Positions 43,680 to 56,899 of a stretch of DNA of 64,000 nucleotides are shown piece after piece. The first letter of the stretch is position 1. Every line of letters starts with the position of its first letter. A program made the position numbers and the translations under genes. This DNA is from Pholiota molesta. Its lineage: Eukaryota > Basidiomycota > Agaricomycetes > Agaricales > Strophariaceae. Location of the stretch: the NCBI GenBank assembly GCA_014925825.1, contig JACGCK010000019.1:62001-126000 (forward strand). The letters run 5' to 3'. The notes beneath the pieces were generated by a model, which worked only from the letters and a program-made list of their open reading frames with translations, did not search any database and was not told the origin of the DNA.

Positions 43680-45960
43680 TACATCCTGGCTACATCATAT
43701 CTGTCGTTATTCGTACGCCGTAGCACTGCAGTTGCATCGAGGACAGCACACATGCGCGCGACAAGGACTGTGGGGAGCGATCAAGGTGGCAGTACGAGCT
43801 CTCTACTCACCAGGTAACAGTAATAGACGATGCTGATTATGGTATGTGCAACTCTTTTCCTCCTATGCACCGAGTCTACGACTTTTCGTCTCCAGGTCTT
43901 GGCATGTCAATGCGTACATCTCGCTCTAACCCCCCGCCCACCCTCATCGACATCCCGGCCCTGCGCGATCTCTCCAAGGACCTACATTCCAGCTACGTCG
44001 TCTTCGTCCTGACTCCTGGGCACTGACCCCGTCGACAAGGACTCTCGTGGGGACAACATTCTTATCTCGCCGCCGTCCATTCTTTCGTCGGCGGCCATTG
44101 TACGACCGCGGAGAAGGGATTGAATCGTGCTTGCACTCGGCAACCGAGACGTACCCGCGTACCCGCTCAAGGCGCTCGGCTCCTGCACTTCCACTTCGTC
44201 ACAACACAGATCTGGTGCTGGCCCGCCGATCTGGCACTGACCCGCCCAATGCGCTCTGCCCGCTCCCTTTATTGCACGACGCGCACATCACCATTTCAGA
44301 CGCGGCGCATCTTCACCGACTTCCCGCACTGCTGCGCTCCTCGAGCATCCCCTCATTACAGAGGCTCAATCCGAGGCGCCCAACGCGCTGCACTTCATCG
44401 CAGAGAATCATGTGCTCAGACGGTGGTGCGGCGTGTCGCTGATTAGCAGCAGCTGGCAGGTGTGGGACGAGCTCGCGCTGACGCGGCCTGACCTTGTCAA
44501 GGTGTTCTCTGAGCCGTTGTTCCACGGTACGTATGTATTTCCACTTCGCCTCCGTGCCCGCATCTGACGCTGCCACAGGCCGCAGGTTCGGTGCCGGCCC
44601 GCCGCATGTGGCCGGCCCGCTCTTCGCACATTATCGTCTAATATGCGCGCGGCGCATCTTCACCGGCCTCCTCGCTCTGCCGCGCTCCTCGAACATCGCG
44701 CCCACCCCGAGGCGCAGACTCAAGCACTCCATGCAGCGCACGCTCGGGCTGAGCTTCCAGAAAGCCTCATCTTCACGCTCATGAGTGAGTTCTTCATTCT
44801 TTATTTGTCACTTGGCCTGACTTGCATCTTTTCTATTAGACGGCCACGTCATTACTTCTTTTTGGCTACGCGAGTAGGAGCTGTCGTAGAAAATCCCAGC
44901 GGCACTCAAGCTCAGAAGAGGCTCTACCAGTCCGCCCCTCTCCAAGGCCCTGCGCACCATCCCCGCCGACGCCTGCTCGCTCGCGGACAATTCCCTCATC
45001 TACGCCAGCGTCTCCGCGTACGTTGGCGGCCGGCGCAACGTGCAGGACGGCGGCGAGGGCGGCGTGCTCGCGCACATCGATGATTTCACGGACACATCAA
45101 GAATCTCACTGAGACTCACTCGCTGCAGACGATCGCCGCGGCCGCGTATACGACGGGCGAGCAGGCGTTCCACACGGACGTTGGTGACGTCATCTCGCTA
45201 TCCGTGCTGCAGACGGCGGTGGAGGGCGTCGTGTCGCGGATCAGCAGCAGCTGGCGGGTGTACAGCGAGCACGCGGGGACGCGGCCTGCCCTCAGCAGTC
45301 AGCAAGATGCTGTCCGAGCCATGGATCCACGATACGTGCGTATTACTCTCGATTCCTCATCACTATCGTCTACATTCCAATCTTACGCCAACTTATCCTC
45401 CAGATTTAGCGCCGATGCGCCATATGTGACGTACCCGCTCCTCTTCTAAGTTCTGGCTACGGATGATCATCCAATACGCGCGGCGTCTCTTCACCCGCTT
45501 CCTCGCGCTGCCGTGCTCCGGGTACATCCCGCACATCAACGACGCGCTCGACACGCTGCGCTTCTTCGTAGTGAAGCACGCGCTTGGGTTGCGCTTCCGG
45601 CAGGGCGACATCCAGCATCAACAACCTGAGCGCCTTCCACGGGCGCGATGGGTTCGTGGGTGGCCTTGCGCACGAGTGAGTTCTTGCCCGCGTGGACGCT
45701 AAGGAGGCACTGACAGGTCCTTTGCCATCAGACGCCATCTGCTGCACGTCTGCCCGCTGACGAGGGGCGAGCATGGATGCCCACGAGGCGCTCGAGCCCA
45801 GCTGGGAGAGGGCGTACGCCCAAGATCGCGTGCTGCCCGCTTCATCCTGGGGACCTCGTGGACAAGCGTGCGACATGCGCTTGGGAAGTGTGTCGAGGGT
45901 CCTTCTGTGGATGGCGAGGGAAAGTGGATGGCGTATGATTGTATGACATCAGGCTACCAC
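43680..45960 (+). pseudogene. Two successive TauD/TfdA-like dioxygenase relics, array unit 2
   Basis: A first partial copy (about 43700-44790) shows YELSTHQVTVIDDADYG, DIPALRDLSKDLHSSYVVFV, ISSSWQVWDELALTRPDLVK, ICARRIFTGLLALPRSSNIA. A second (about 44870-45930) shows ADNSLIYASVSAYVGGRRNV, VLAHIDDF, VLQTAVEGVVSRISSSWRVY, RFGADAPYVTYPLLF-stop, IQYARRLFTRFLALPCSGYI, FFVVKHALGLRFRQGDIQ. Frame shifts and stops interrupt both. The intact family are iron/2-oxoglutarate dioxygenases. Repeated at 56900-59210. Confidence 0.6.
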
Positions 45961-46425
45961 GCAGAGATCGGAAACTTGGCATACAGAACGAGAGCAGTGG
46001 GAGGGTTAGGGCCGTGTCGAACAGCTCGGTCAATTGCTGCAGTGGATTGGTTGGGCTCGATGGCAGTGTCGTAATTGGCAGTTTGATCTTCCGTCCTATA
46101 CTTGTAAACTTATATCTTTATTCACCATCTATTCCGAGATAACACAGCCCGGGCCTCATGGCAGTTGGCATTAAACGTGCACGCTGCCCACGCATGGGCG
46201 TTCACACTGGAAGATCATCTCTACTTCTTCTTGATTTTTCCTGCCATCTTAACCTCATCGGATGGGTTTCAGAAAAGCACTTCGTGGTGCACTGGGTTCG
46301 ATATTTGACCGAAAGCAGCGGGCGGAAGACGGAAGCGGGAGCGAACGAGTGGATTCCAGCGTAATCAGCAACAGAACGGAGATTTCTTGGTCAACATTGA
46401 CGCGAAGAACCGACAGCAAACAACA

Positions 46426-48390
46426 ATGGGGCGTGAAATACCTGTTCAGCGAGAAACAACGCAACGAGAAACAAGAGTGAATCAATCACAGGGACAGATA
46501 ACCAATGACGCTGATCCTGTTGCGAATGCGATGTTCAATAATCTGGGAAAAGTGGCCATCTACGGGGGAGATTTGTGCAAAACATCACTATGAAGAGTGA
46601 TAAACGTACGTGGCCCATTAGCAACACTTGACGCGCATGTATTCATGGCTATAAACATTAGACGGCTTCGAGCTCCTGCAAAAGCGCGTTGCATCTTCTG
46701 CTTTCCACAACTCTGCGCAGCGCGTCGACCCTCCCAGGTGTCACCCCGACACCCGGGTAGAGATCATGCAGGCGATATATGACTGGATCATCAAATCAGG
46801 ATATCGCGACGAATACCTTCTCTGGCTCAACGGTGCCGCAGGTGCAGGCAAATCCGCGATCATGCAGTCCATCGCCGAAAGATGTGTCCTCGCAGCTATA
46901 GCCGTTGCGAGTTTTTTCTTTGTCAGGTCCGACTCGACTCGAAACAGCATGGCTTCATTGGTCGCTACACTTGCCTATCAACTCATCCAGGCTATTCCAG
47001 AGACGGCTGATGATATTCTTCTCACCATCGAACGGAATCCGCTCATCTTCCAACAATCCCTAGAAGATCAATTGCGCGAGCTCATCATCCAACCTCTGCT
47101 TCGGCTGCCGCCACACCTCCAGCGTTTATTCGTCGTCTTTATTGACGGTCTGGACGAGTGCAATGATCGGGCCCATCAATCGAACCTGCTCAAGATATTG
47201 GGCAATGTCTCAAGCGGAAGAAATATCCCAGTCGTATTCCTCATCGCCAGTCGCCGAGAGCCCCAAATCGAGGCAGAGTTTTGTCGCAATCAGGTCACGG
47301 ATATTCTTACTACAATCCCACTAGACGATATCCAAGCTTCTGATGACATCCGACGATATTTGAATGCGAAATTCAAGGAAATCAAGAACACTCACTTACG
47401 AAGAAGGTCTCTCGCTCCCGATTGGCCAACGTCCACGGTCATGGAGCAAATCGTTGAGAAATCCTCTGGACAATTTATATATGCCTCGGTCATCATAGGT
47501 TATGTATCATTACCACATGCCCACCCTGCGCTCCAACTCGACATCATCAACGGCATCCGCCCTCGTAATCATTCAGAGAATCCGTTCGCCCATCTCGATG
47601 CACTTTATCACTATATTTTCTCACAGGTGAAACAACTTGACGCCGTACGGAATGTTTTGGCTCTCCAGCTGATTCATAGGGATGGGCAAGTGTTTTTAAG
47701 TGATATTGAGTCGTTATTCCAGCTTGCTGCTGGCGAGCTGGAAGTCCTTTTCGCCGACCTAACCGCTCTCGTACAATGCTCCGCTGATGACACCTACATG
47801 AATATCCTCCATGCATCACTTCCTGATTTCTTACTGGATGAAAGCCGTTCCGGGGACTACCACATTAACCTTGATGAATATAGGACCAATCTATTATGCC
47901 TGTTCCTGGAGAGGCGGTGTCCAATACCGGATCCGAATTCGTCGACCCCCAATATGAAGCATGATCCAGATCCTAGATGGGGAGAATACTGGCGGTTGCG
48001 CGCGATCTACCTTCTCCTTCAGAGAGCGAAGGCCTCCACCCAACTGCAGCGCGCATGCATGAACTTCAATTGCATAATTTACAGCGCCAACATGGATCAC
48101 TATTGTTTAAACTGGATTTCAGCAGTGTAAATGTCTTGCAAAAGCTGGTATGCCTTAACGCGGTCTATATGCACAATCAACTTGTTGACACTCTACTCTA
48201 ATAGGATTTCAAAGACCAGGGTCAAGTGTACCGTCATGTCTTGGGCGTGTTTGCAGCAGAGTTTGCAAAGTACTGGTCGCCAGCTCATAACGATCATATG
48301 TTTTTTCGCAAAGAAGACATCAAAAGAAATTGCCCCGACCTTATGGCCTGTATCAATCAATTGATTCGACGAGAGGAATTACTGTTGTGA
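46426..48390 (+). pseudogene. NACHT-domain NTPase, array copy 3, with two single-base frameshifts
   Basis: The exons would be 46426-46605, 46662-48147 and 48205-48390. Compared with copy 5 (59678-62970), one G is missing from the G-run at about 46563-46567 (YGGRFVQ becomes YGGDLCKTSL-stop), and one T is missing from the T-run at about 48116-48118 (WIFSSVNV becomes WISAV-stop). The NACHT core itself (46766-48100) is open and complete: NGAAGAGKSAIMQ, LFVVFIDGLDECND, VVFLIASRREPQ. Either the gene is a recent pseudogene, or both changes are homopolymer errors in the assembly. Internal initiation at 46766 would still give a NACHT protein of 454 residues. Confidence 0.75.
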
Positions 48391-48589
48391 TTCTTCCTAG
48401 ATTTCCAATTGCAGGATCATTCTGGGGGATCGTTTACTGCTTATTCTATGCTTGTTATATACTTTCTCCCCAAAATTTAATTTATTCCAAGTTCTATTAC
48501 CTTCCAAACATTCCAGGGCATATCGAACGAATAACATTCTCCCGTTCCAACGTAATCAATCCCCTTTTTGCTCCTTGACCGCCTCCGTA

Positions 48590-50230
48590 GTACACATGTA
48601 ATCTAGCTCACATCGACCTCTTCTTTAAACTTCTCCGCCATACCTGACGTCCTATGTGCCTTCTACACAGCCGTCAGCAACCCATGCTCCTCATTCACTC
48701 CTCCGCCGTCAGCACCGCATCCCCGAGCATCTCCGTCCGCCCGAAGCCGTTCTTCCGCTTCCGCGCCAGCCCTTCGCGCTAATCCAGACCCTCCTGCCGC
48801 GTGCGCGCACCCGGGTAAAACTCGTCGAGCGAGATGTCTAGAATCCCCAGGGCGTTTTGAGATCGGATTTGTGTGGGTCAATGACCGGCGACGGGCTGTA
48901 GAGTGTCTGGGCTGGTGTGGATGCAGAGGTCGGCTGCGCAGTAGGAGGACTGCGAGGTGCTCAAGCTTTCGCGGTGCGCACGCGGGTCCACACAGAGCTC
49001 CTGGTGTCTAAGATCCCGAGGGCATAAGCGAGGTTGGACATATTTGTGCGAGAAGATGAGGGCGATGGGGTGGGTGTGTGTGGGCTGGTGTGGGTGGACT
49101 TTGAGGGCGGCGATGAGATCGGAGCCTGGGTGATATACTTAGTTAGTATTCACCGCCTTTCGCGTGCGTGCGCGCGTCCGCGCAGAGCTCGTCGAGCGAG
49201 ACATCCAGGATCCCGAGGCGTGTGCGGGGTTGGATTTGTGCAGGCCGATGTGGGCGATGGGCTGTGGGGTGTCTTTGGTGACGTAAACGCAGATATTAGC
49301 GACGAGCGCAGATGATTTGTAGATGGCGTTGAGGTGCTCAAGGGCCTGAGCGACGTACTATGCGAACAAGAGTAATGTCAGTAAAGTCGTCGCACAGTCT
49401 GGACTGCAAAAGGCAGAAGGGAAAGAGGAAAAACGAACAGTACGTACTTGCTCGCCCTGCAACTTGACTGACTTGTGCAACCGATCAATCACATTCAATG
49501 TCCTATCCTCATCTCAGCGCCCGATATCCGGCGGTTCAAGTCACCCGTCGTCAGCGCCAGCCCGCAGATCAGAATCTCTGAAGATCACATCGTCTTCATT
49601 CAAGCCAGGGCGGTTCAAATGGTGGCACTTCGTCGGCGCTGGGCAGATCAGGATCTCGTCCCACTGCCATTGCGTCGCCCGCGCGGTGCATGAAGAGGCG
49701 CTATTCGGGCGAAGTATCCAAATCGGAGCAGCCAACTAACTGGATGTCGATGCAGGGCGCATGGAGAGCGACGGGGCCGATGGTGAGCACCTCGGGAGGG
49801 AGGAGGCGCAGACACCTCGGTGAGGCATAGCCTATAGGGAGCAGTGCGTCAGTTCCTGGGTTTCATACCGTATTTCAAGGGGAATTCGCAGCTCTGATGT
49901 ACCTTAAACGGGGCGCCGCGAGCCTGTGGGGAGGTTATACGGGCAGGGGTGGCTCAGGGGACAGCGCGTATGAGGCCAGAGGTGTAAATAATGCGTGCAA
50001 GGGTGCCTGGGCTGGGGAGGCAATCAGTGAGCGCGCGCTCTGCGTTGTCGCGGCCGATGGAGTGGAGGCCGCTGATGTGGATGACGCGGACGAGGGTTTG
50101 TGAGGCGCCGCGGAGGGGAACAGTGTTCGATTAGGGGGTGCATTGTAGAAGGCTAAGGTAACAGAAGGGGTTTGGAGAAGGGAATAGAGTCTGGCGAAGG
50201 ATGGTGCGTATCGCAGTGGATGTATTCTGT
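48590..50230 (-). pseudogene. Acyl-CoA synthetase C-terminal relic, array unit 3
   Basis: Minus-strand fragments are VLTIGPVALHAPCIDIQLVG (about 49750-49800) and the RKRKNGFGRTEMLGDAVLTA region (about 48710-48770), with repeats of the HALGILD-type exon between them. It is more diverged from units 2 and 4 than these are from each other. No intact frame. Confidence 0.6.
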
Positions 50231-50329
50231 CAACGTTGGCGAGTTGTTGGCGAGGCTAGAGTAGTTTACGCGTGACGTCACTCAAACTTGGGTAATCATG
50301 TGACTCCTCTACAACTTGCCACGAAGTTC

Positions 50330-52360
50330 GAACTCTCTTGTGTGTCGTTACTCGTACGCCGTAGCAGTTGTCGTCGAGCTCAGCACATATGCATGCGACA
50401 AGCACTGTGGGGAGCCGTCGAGTCCGCACTACGAGCTCCCTGTCGACCACCTGCAAGAGATAGATGGCGCTATCAAACATTTCGACCAACGGTATGTGCA
50501 ACCCTTTTCCTGCTATTCAGCATCGCGTCTACAGCTTTTTCGACTACAGCTCTTGGCAAATCCTGCGAATACATCTCGCCCTGACCCCTGCCCAGCCTCC
50601 TCGACATCCCCATTCTGCGCGATCTCTGCAAGGACCTACTTACATACCAGCCATGACGTCTTCCTCCACTGACCCCATCGACAACTACTCTTATGAGAAC
50701 AACAATCTCATCTACGCCGGCATCCCCTCCTACGGCTCTCGCGCACATCAAGGACCCGATCGAGAAACACCCGCGCGAGGCGCCCGCCTCCTGCACTCCC
50801 ATCTCACGACAATACGTATCCCAGACTCAGTGCTGCCCTACGTGGCCCGCCCACTCGTCTTCTGGCACGACACGCGCATTACCATCCCACCCCCGCAGCG
50901 CGTCTTTTCCGGCTGCCTGCGCTGCCACTCTCCTCGAACATCCCGCTCTTTACACAGGCGCAATCCGCGGCCCTCAACTCGGTGCACTACCTCGCGGAGA
51001 ACCAGGCGCTCAGACGGCGGTGCGACGTGTCGTTGATTAGCAGCCGCTGGCAGGTGTGGGACGAGCTCGCGCTGACGCGGCTCTCGTCAGGCGCTCTCCG
51101 AGCCGTTGGTCCACTGTACGTATGTATTCCCACTTCGCCTCCGTTCCCGCATCTGACGGTGCCACATGCCGCAGGTTCGATGCCGGCCCGCCGCATGTGG
51201 CCCGCCCGCTCTGCGCACATTATCGTCTCATATGCGCGCGGCGCATCTTCACCGGCCTCCTCGCTCTGCCGCGCTCCTCGAACATCGCGCCCATCCCGAG
51301 GCGCAGACTCAAGCGCTCCATGCAGCGCACTTCATTCTAGAGAACCACGCGCTCGGGCTGAGCTTCCAGAAAGCGCCATCTTCACGCGCATGAGTGAGTT
51401 CTTCATTCTTTGATTGTTACTTGCCCTGACTTGTATATTTTCTATTAGACGGCGATGACATTACTTCTTTTTGGCTACGCGAGTAGGAGCTGTCGTAGCC
51501 AATCCCCGAGGCACTCGAGCACAGAGGAGACTCTACCAGTCCGCCCCTCTCCAAGGACCCCCACACCGTGTCGTCCTGCGCACCATACCCGTCGACAACC
51601 ATACTCGCGAGGACAACATCCTTCTACGCCGGCGCGGCATGCAGGACCCCGGCGAGGGCTCCGGCTTCGTGCTCGCGCACATCGAGGACCTCGCGCGGGT
51701 GACGATATCTCGATGTTCGTGCTGCAGACGGCGTGGAGGGCGGCGTGTCGCGAATCAGCAGCAGTTGTGGGGGTGGACAATGAGTTCGCGGCTCCTCTTC
51801 CGGCACGAGGCGCACATCTTCACGGGCTTCCTCGCGCTCCCATGCTCCACGACCATCCCGCCCATCACCGGGGCGCAGGCCGAGGCACTCGACGCGGCGC
51901 GCTTCCTTGCGGAGAAGCACGCGCTCGGGTTGCGCTTCCTGCAGGGCGCTATTCAAACTCCATCAACAACATGAGCATCTTCAGACTTCCACCGGCGCGA
52001 TGGATTCTGTGCAAGTGAGCTCAGAGTTCCTGCCCCGCTGGATGCTGAGCAGTCGCTGACGTTTCCTTCCATCATTAGCCGGCCATCTGCTGCGCGTCTG
52101 GCCGCGCGACGAGGGGCGAGCGTGGTAGCCCACGAGGCGCTCGAGCCCATTTGGGAGAGGCTGTACGTCCAAGGTCGAGTGCTGCCAGCTTCATCCTGGG
52201 GACCTCGTGGTGAAGGGTGCCGACACGCGCTTGGGAAGTGTGTCGAGGGTCCCTCTTTGTATGGCGAGGTAATGTATACGTTGTAGACCCAGCATAGGTG
52301 AGGCGCCCGCTCCTCTTCTAGGATGACGCGCACATCATCGTCCAATACGCGCGGAGCATC
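50330..52360 (+). pseudogene. Hybrid TauD/TfdA-like dioxygenase relics, array unit 3, carrying the duplication breakpoint
   Basis: First part (50330-51400): HYELPVDHLQEIDGAIKHFD before a GTATGT donor, DPIDNYSYENNNLIYAGIPS, VLPYVARPLVFWHDTRITI, ICARRIFTGLLALPRSSNIA, NHALGLSFQKA. Second part (51455-52260) begins like the unit-2 relic (ACTTCTTTTTGGCTACGCGA) and switches at GTCGTAG (about 51493) to the unit-1 type sequence (DNHTREDNILL.. HEAHIFTGFLALPCSTTIPP). Frame breaks throughout. Confidence 0.65.
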
Positions 52361-52981
52361 TTCACCAAATCTTCACCGTGCAAATAGATAGACCCTGTAG
52401 TAGAAACCTGAAACCCCAATGTCGGAAAGATATATTTATGGAATTAACACCGGCGAAACGTTCCTCAGCTAGTTCGGCCGATTCATTTATAAAGAGGTCA
52501 AAAGACTAGGCAGTGTCGAATAACCTACCATATTCAGTGAATAAATTGGCTCGCAAGCATTGCCACGGCGATTGGCAGTGTAATATTAATTTCCCAGAGA
52601 GAATGAAATTACACACAGGATTTTGTGTCAGTATTTACATCTATTTTAAGCCGATACTCAGATAATACAGCCTCATTCTGGCCTTATTGCAAACTCATGG
52701 CAGTTGGCATTAAACACGACCACTAGCCACCGGTAAAGGCACTTGACGATCACCCCCACCACTTCCCATTCATTCCCTGCTAGTTCGATCCCATTCGATC
52801 GGCTTCAAAGAGCTGCGTCGTGGACTGATTCCAAGATTCAAATCAAGGAAGCACGTTGACGACTCAAGAGTCAAGAGTGAGCGAACGACAAGGCAACGAC
52901 AACGGGTGAATACCAGCGTAAGTCAGCCAAAGAATGAAGAACGCTTGGCCAACATTGACGCGAGCATTGACAGGAAATATA

Positions 52982-54913
52982 ATGGAACGTAGACTGTTGG
53001 AACAAGAAGGAACGGTTAATCAATCACAGCGACAGATAACCAACGACGCTGATCCTACTGCGAATGCGATGTTCAACGGGAATGTGGCCATCTACGGGGG
53101 TAGGTTTGCGCAAATCAATGTCGCGAAGAGGGAAAGAGGTTCGTAAACCATCAACAAAGTTTACGGGAATGGATCCATGTTCATAGATACTTAGATGGGT
53201 TCAGGCTCCTTCGAGAACGAGTCGCATCCTCTGCCTTCCATGACTCTGCGGAGCGCATCGATCCTGCCAGATGTCACCCCGACACCCGGGTAGATGTTAT
53301 GCAGTCGATATACGATTGGATCGTCCGGCAAGGACCTCGGAATCAATGGCTTCTATGGCTGAATGGTGCTGCAGGCGCTGGAAAATCTGCGATTATGCAA
53401 TCAGTCGCAGAACGCTGCGTCCTCGGAGCCATAGCGATCGCCAGTTTCTTCTTCGCCAGGGCCGACTTCACTCGAAATAACATGGCACCGTTGGTCGCCA
53501 CACTTGTCTACCAGCTCATCCAAACTATTCCAGAAACATCGGACGATATCATTCTGACTATCGAACGCAACCCACTCATCTTCGGACAGTCCCTAGAATC
53601 TCAGCTACAGCAACTCCTTATACAACCCCTTCTTCGCCTGCCAGGGCATTTGCAACGCTTGTTCGTGGTCTTCATCGACGGTCTAGATGAATGCAATGAC
53701 CACGCTCACCAATCCAACTTGCTTAGGGTACTAGGCAATATCTCAAGTGGAAGGAACATCCCCGTCGTATTCCTCATCGCCAGTCGCCGAGACTCCCAAA
53801 TTGAGGCAGAATTCCATGAGGAACTGGTCCCAGATAATCTTACAACAATCCCACTAGATGATATCCAAGCTTCTGATGACATCCGACGATATTTGAATGC
53901 GAAATTCAAGGACATCAAGGCGACTCACTTACGAAGAAAATTCCTCTCCCCAGACTGGCCATCATGCGCGCTCATCGAGCAAATTGTTAGGAATTCTTCG
54001 GGACAGTTTATATATGCCTCGGTCGTCATAGGCTATATATCATTACCGCATGCCCATCCTGTGATCCAACTGGACATCATCAACGGCATCCGCCCTTGCA
54101 ATCCTTCAGAAAATCCATTTGCCCATCTCGATGCACTTTATCTGTATATTCTTTCACAGGTGAAACAAGTTGACGCTGTACGGAATGTTTTAGCTTTCCA
54201 CCTTATCGAGCCCACTCCGCACATAAGATATCTCGAGTATTTCTTCCAGCTTGCCCCTGGTGAACTGGAAGTCCTTTTTGCCGGCCTAACAGCTCTTGTA
54301 CGATGTTCCGCCAATACCCCCAACACTGGAATGAAAATCCTCCATGCATCACTTCCCGATTTCTTACTGGATGAAAGCCGTTCCGGGGACTATTACATTA
54401 ACCTTGATGAATATAGGACCAAACTATTATCCCTGTTCCTGGAGAGGCCGTGTCCTATACTGGATCCGCATTCGTCGACCCCCATTTTGAAGCATGATCC
54501 AGATCTTGAATGGGGAGAAAGCTGGAGGTTGCTTATGATCTCCATCCTCCTTTCCCGAGCGAAGCCCTCGGACCGTCTGCAGCGCGCATGCATGAACTTC
54601 AATGGCATAATTCCCAGTGCCGACATGGCCCGCATATCTTTGGACCAGATTTCCAGTATCATAAATCACTTGAAAAATCTGGTATGCCTTAACACGGTCT
54701 ATATATGTGCAAATCAATCAACACATTGATGCTATACTATAATAGGATTTCAAAGACCGGGGTCAAGCCTACCGTCATGTCTTGGCCGTGTTTGCAGCAG
54801 AGATCGCACAGTACTGGTTGCCACATAATAAGGATCACTTCGGCCAGTATTCCAGAGACGTTCTCGAACAAAAAAGCCCCGACCTTGCGGCCTGTCTCGA
54901 TCAATTGATTTGA
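52982..54913 (+). CDS. NACHT-domain NTPase (NLR-like), array copy 4
   Basis: Exons 52982-53138, 53195-54681 and 54746-54913 give 603 residues, with the same exon lengths as copy 2 (39731-41662). The two proteins differ at only scattered sites through the N-terminal motif, Walker A (GAAGAGKS) and Walker B (LFVVFIDGLDEC). The exception is one short patch after the NACHT domain: FHLIEPTPHIRYLEYFFQLAPG here against FHLIHSYFNIQNLESLFQLAAG in copy 2. The C-terminal LHASLPDFLLDESRSGDYYI and last exon are again nearly identical. The frame is intact. The flanks are duplicated too, including the 52380-52980 upstream region, so expression control may be shared. Confidence 0.88.
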
Positions 54914-55311
54914 CAAGACGACTTTCGGCTGTGACTCTTTGGTAACTCTTCCCAGCAATTGCAATTGCGAAATCGTTCTGGTGATTATCTACTACTTCTA
55001 TTTTTGTTATATATATTGTCCGCAAAACATATTCCAAGTTCATATTATTTAATGTATCAGTTGCGCAGCATTCAGCGCTCAGCATTTTGAATCCGCTGGT
55101 TTGAATCCGCCTTCCCTACGTTTACACTGGTACAAAAATGCGTGTAAGAAGGCCAAAAAAAAAGGAAATAATCGGTTACAAGAAATGAAGAAATGGAGTC
55201 AATAACACATTCATATTATATATATACATCACCTACTTATTACATTCCAACCGTACAGTGCATATCGAACAAATAAGACTCTCGCGTTCCAACGTATCAA
55301 TTCCCTATTCG

Positions 55312-56480
55312 CTACTTGCCTTGACCGCCTCCTCCACATGTCATCCAATTCGCACCGATCCCTTCCTTCAACTTCTCCACCACACCCAACGTCCTATGCG
55401 CCTTCTGCGCAGTCGTCAGCCGCCCATCCTCTGCCGCCCACTCCTCCGCCGTCAGCACCGCATCCGCGAGCATATCCATCGGCGCGAAGCCGTTCTTCCG
55501 CTTCCGCAACAGCCCGTAGCACTGGTCCAACACCGCCTTCCGTGCGCGCGTCCACGCAGAGTTCGCCACGCGATATGTCTAGAATCCCAAGGGCATAAGC
55601 GGGATCTCAACTGCGCGGGTCGACGAGCGGATATGGGCTGTGCGGTGTCTGCGCTGGTATGGGTAGATGCAGAGGTCGGCGACGAGGTTGGAGGATTTAG
55701 CTGCGAGGCGCTCAAGGGCCTGCGCGATATATTACGCACCACCTTGCACACCGCGCGCGTCCACGCGAGGCGTCCAGGATCCCGAGGGCATAAGCAAGGT
55801 TGGATTGGCGCCCGCGCGGTGGATGAGGGCGATGCGCTGTGGGCTGGTGTAGGTAGACGCAGAGGTCGGCGACAAGTTTGGAGGATCCGCTCAAGAGCTT
55901 GCGAGATATGGTATGCACCACCTTTCGCATGCGCGTGTGTCCACACAGAGCTCGTCGAGCTCGACATCCAGGTTCCCGAGGGCGTGCGTGAGGTTGGATT
56001 TGTGCGGGTCAATGACGGCGGTGGGCTATGCGGTCTCTCGGGCGGCGCGGATGCAGAAGTTGGCGAGGAGCGCGGATGATTTGTATACGGTTTCGAGGCG
56101 CTCGAGGGCGACGTACTGCGCTCCACCAAATTCAGCGTCCCGACCTCGTTCCACTGCCCGATATCCCCTGTCTGGAACAAACCGTCCTGCGTGGAGATCG
56201 TGTCGCGTTCATTCAAGCCAGGGTGGTTGAATAGCCCTTCGTCAACGCCTGCCCACGCATGAGAATCTCGCCCTGCTGCAGGTGCGCCGCCCGCCCGGTG
56301 CGTGAAGAGACACCGTTCAGGCGAAGTAACCGAGGTCAGGGGAGTGAATGAGCTCGACCTCGATGCAGGGCGCATGGAGACCGACGGGCCCGAAGGGGAG
56401 CACCTCGGTTGGGAGGAAGGTGTAGACGGCCGTACTCTACAGGGAGTGGTGCGTCAATTCAATCCCTGTATAGCATAATG
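55312..56480 (-). pseudogene. Acyl-CoA synthetase C-terminal relic, array unit 4
   Basis: This is a near-identical copy of the relic at 42061-43240, with the same order of pieces (LFNHPGLNERDTISTQDGLF, QTGDIGQWNEVGTLN, RKNGFAPMDMLADAVLTA) and the same tandem exon repeats. A few small indels, such as the loss of about 11 bp near 55699, alter frames further. One minus-strand frame stays open for 307 codons here, but it crosses from one family frame to another and is not a gene. Confidence 0.7.
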
Positions 56481-56899
56481 TGTTTCAAGAGTACTGGCGA
56501 TGACACAGTTCGCTCCAGGGACAGCGCCTATGGAGCCGGAGGGGTGCAGCGTGCATGCGTTCTGGACTGGGGTGGCGGTCAGTGAACGTGCAGCGCGCTA
56601 TCTGGCTTGTCGCGGCCGTGGGAGCGGAGACCGTTGATTGGATGACGCGGACGAGGGTTTGGGAGGTGCCGTAGAGGGAATGGGTTTGGTCGATCAGGCC
56701 CAGGGGTGCATCGTAGAAGATAAAGCTAACAAAGCTGACAGACGGTGTTTGAAAAAGGATTTCACGGGAATAGGGACTGGTGAAGACAGAAACATAAACG
56801 CAGGATGGAATAGCCTTGGAGGAAGGAGTTCACAGTGCACACATCCATGATCATGTGACACTCTACAAAATGCCTTGCCACGAACGTCGTCGTACGTCG

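Larger units (their letters stand above)
38221..51489. repeat. 13.25-kb tandem segmental duplication, left unit
   Basis: From about 38221 the sequence matches, base for base over long stretches, the sequence starting at 51490. The offset is about 13,271 bp at first and then 13,251-13,253 after small indels. The unit contains NACHT copies 2 and 3 with the intervening relics. Confidence 0.9.

Noticed and set aside
55452..56375. 307-codon open frame on the minus strand in array unit 4
   Set aside because: It joins pieces of the acyl-CoA synthetase relic in different family frames; in the twin unit at 42-43 kb the same frame is broken. It is chance openness in GC-rich DNA.
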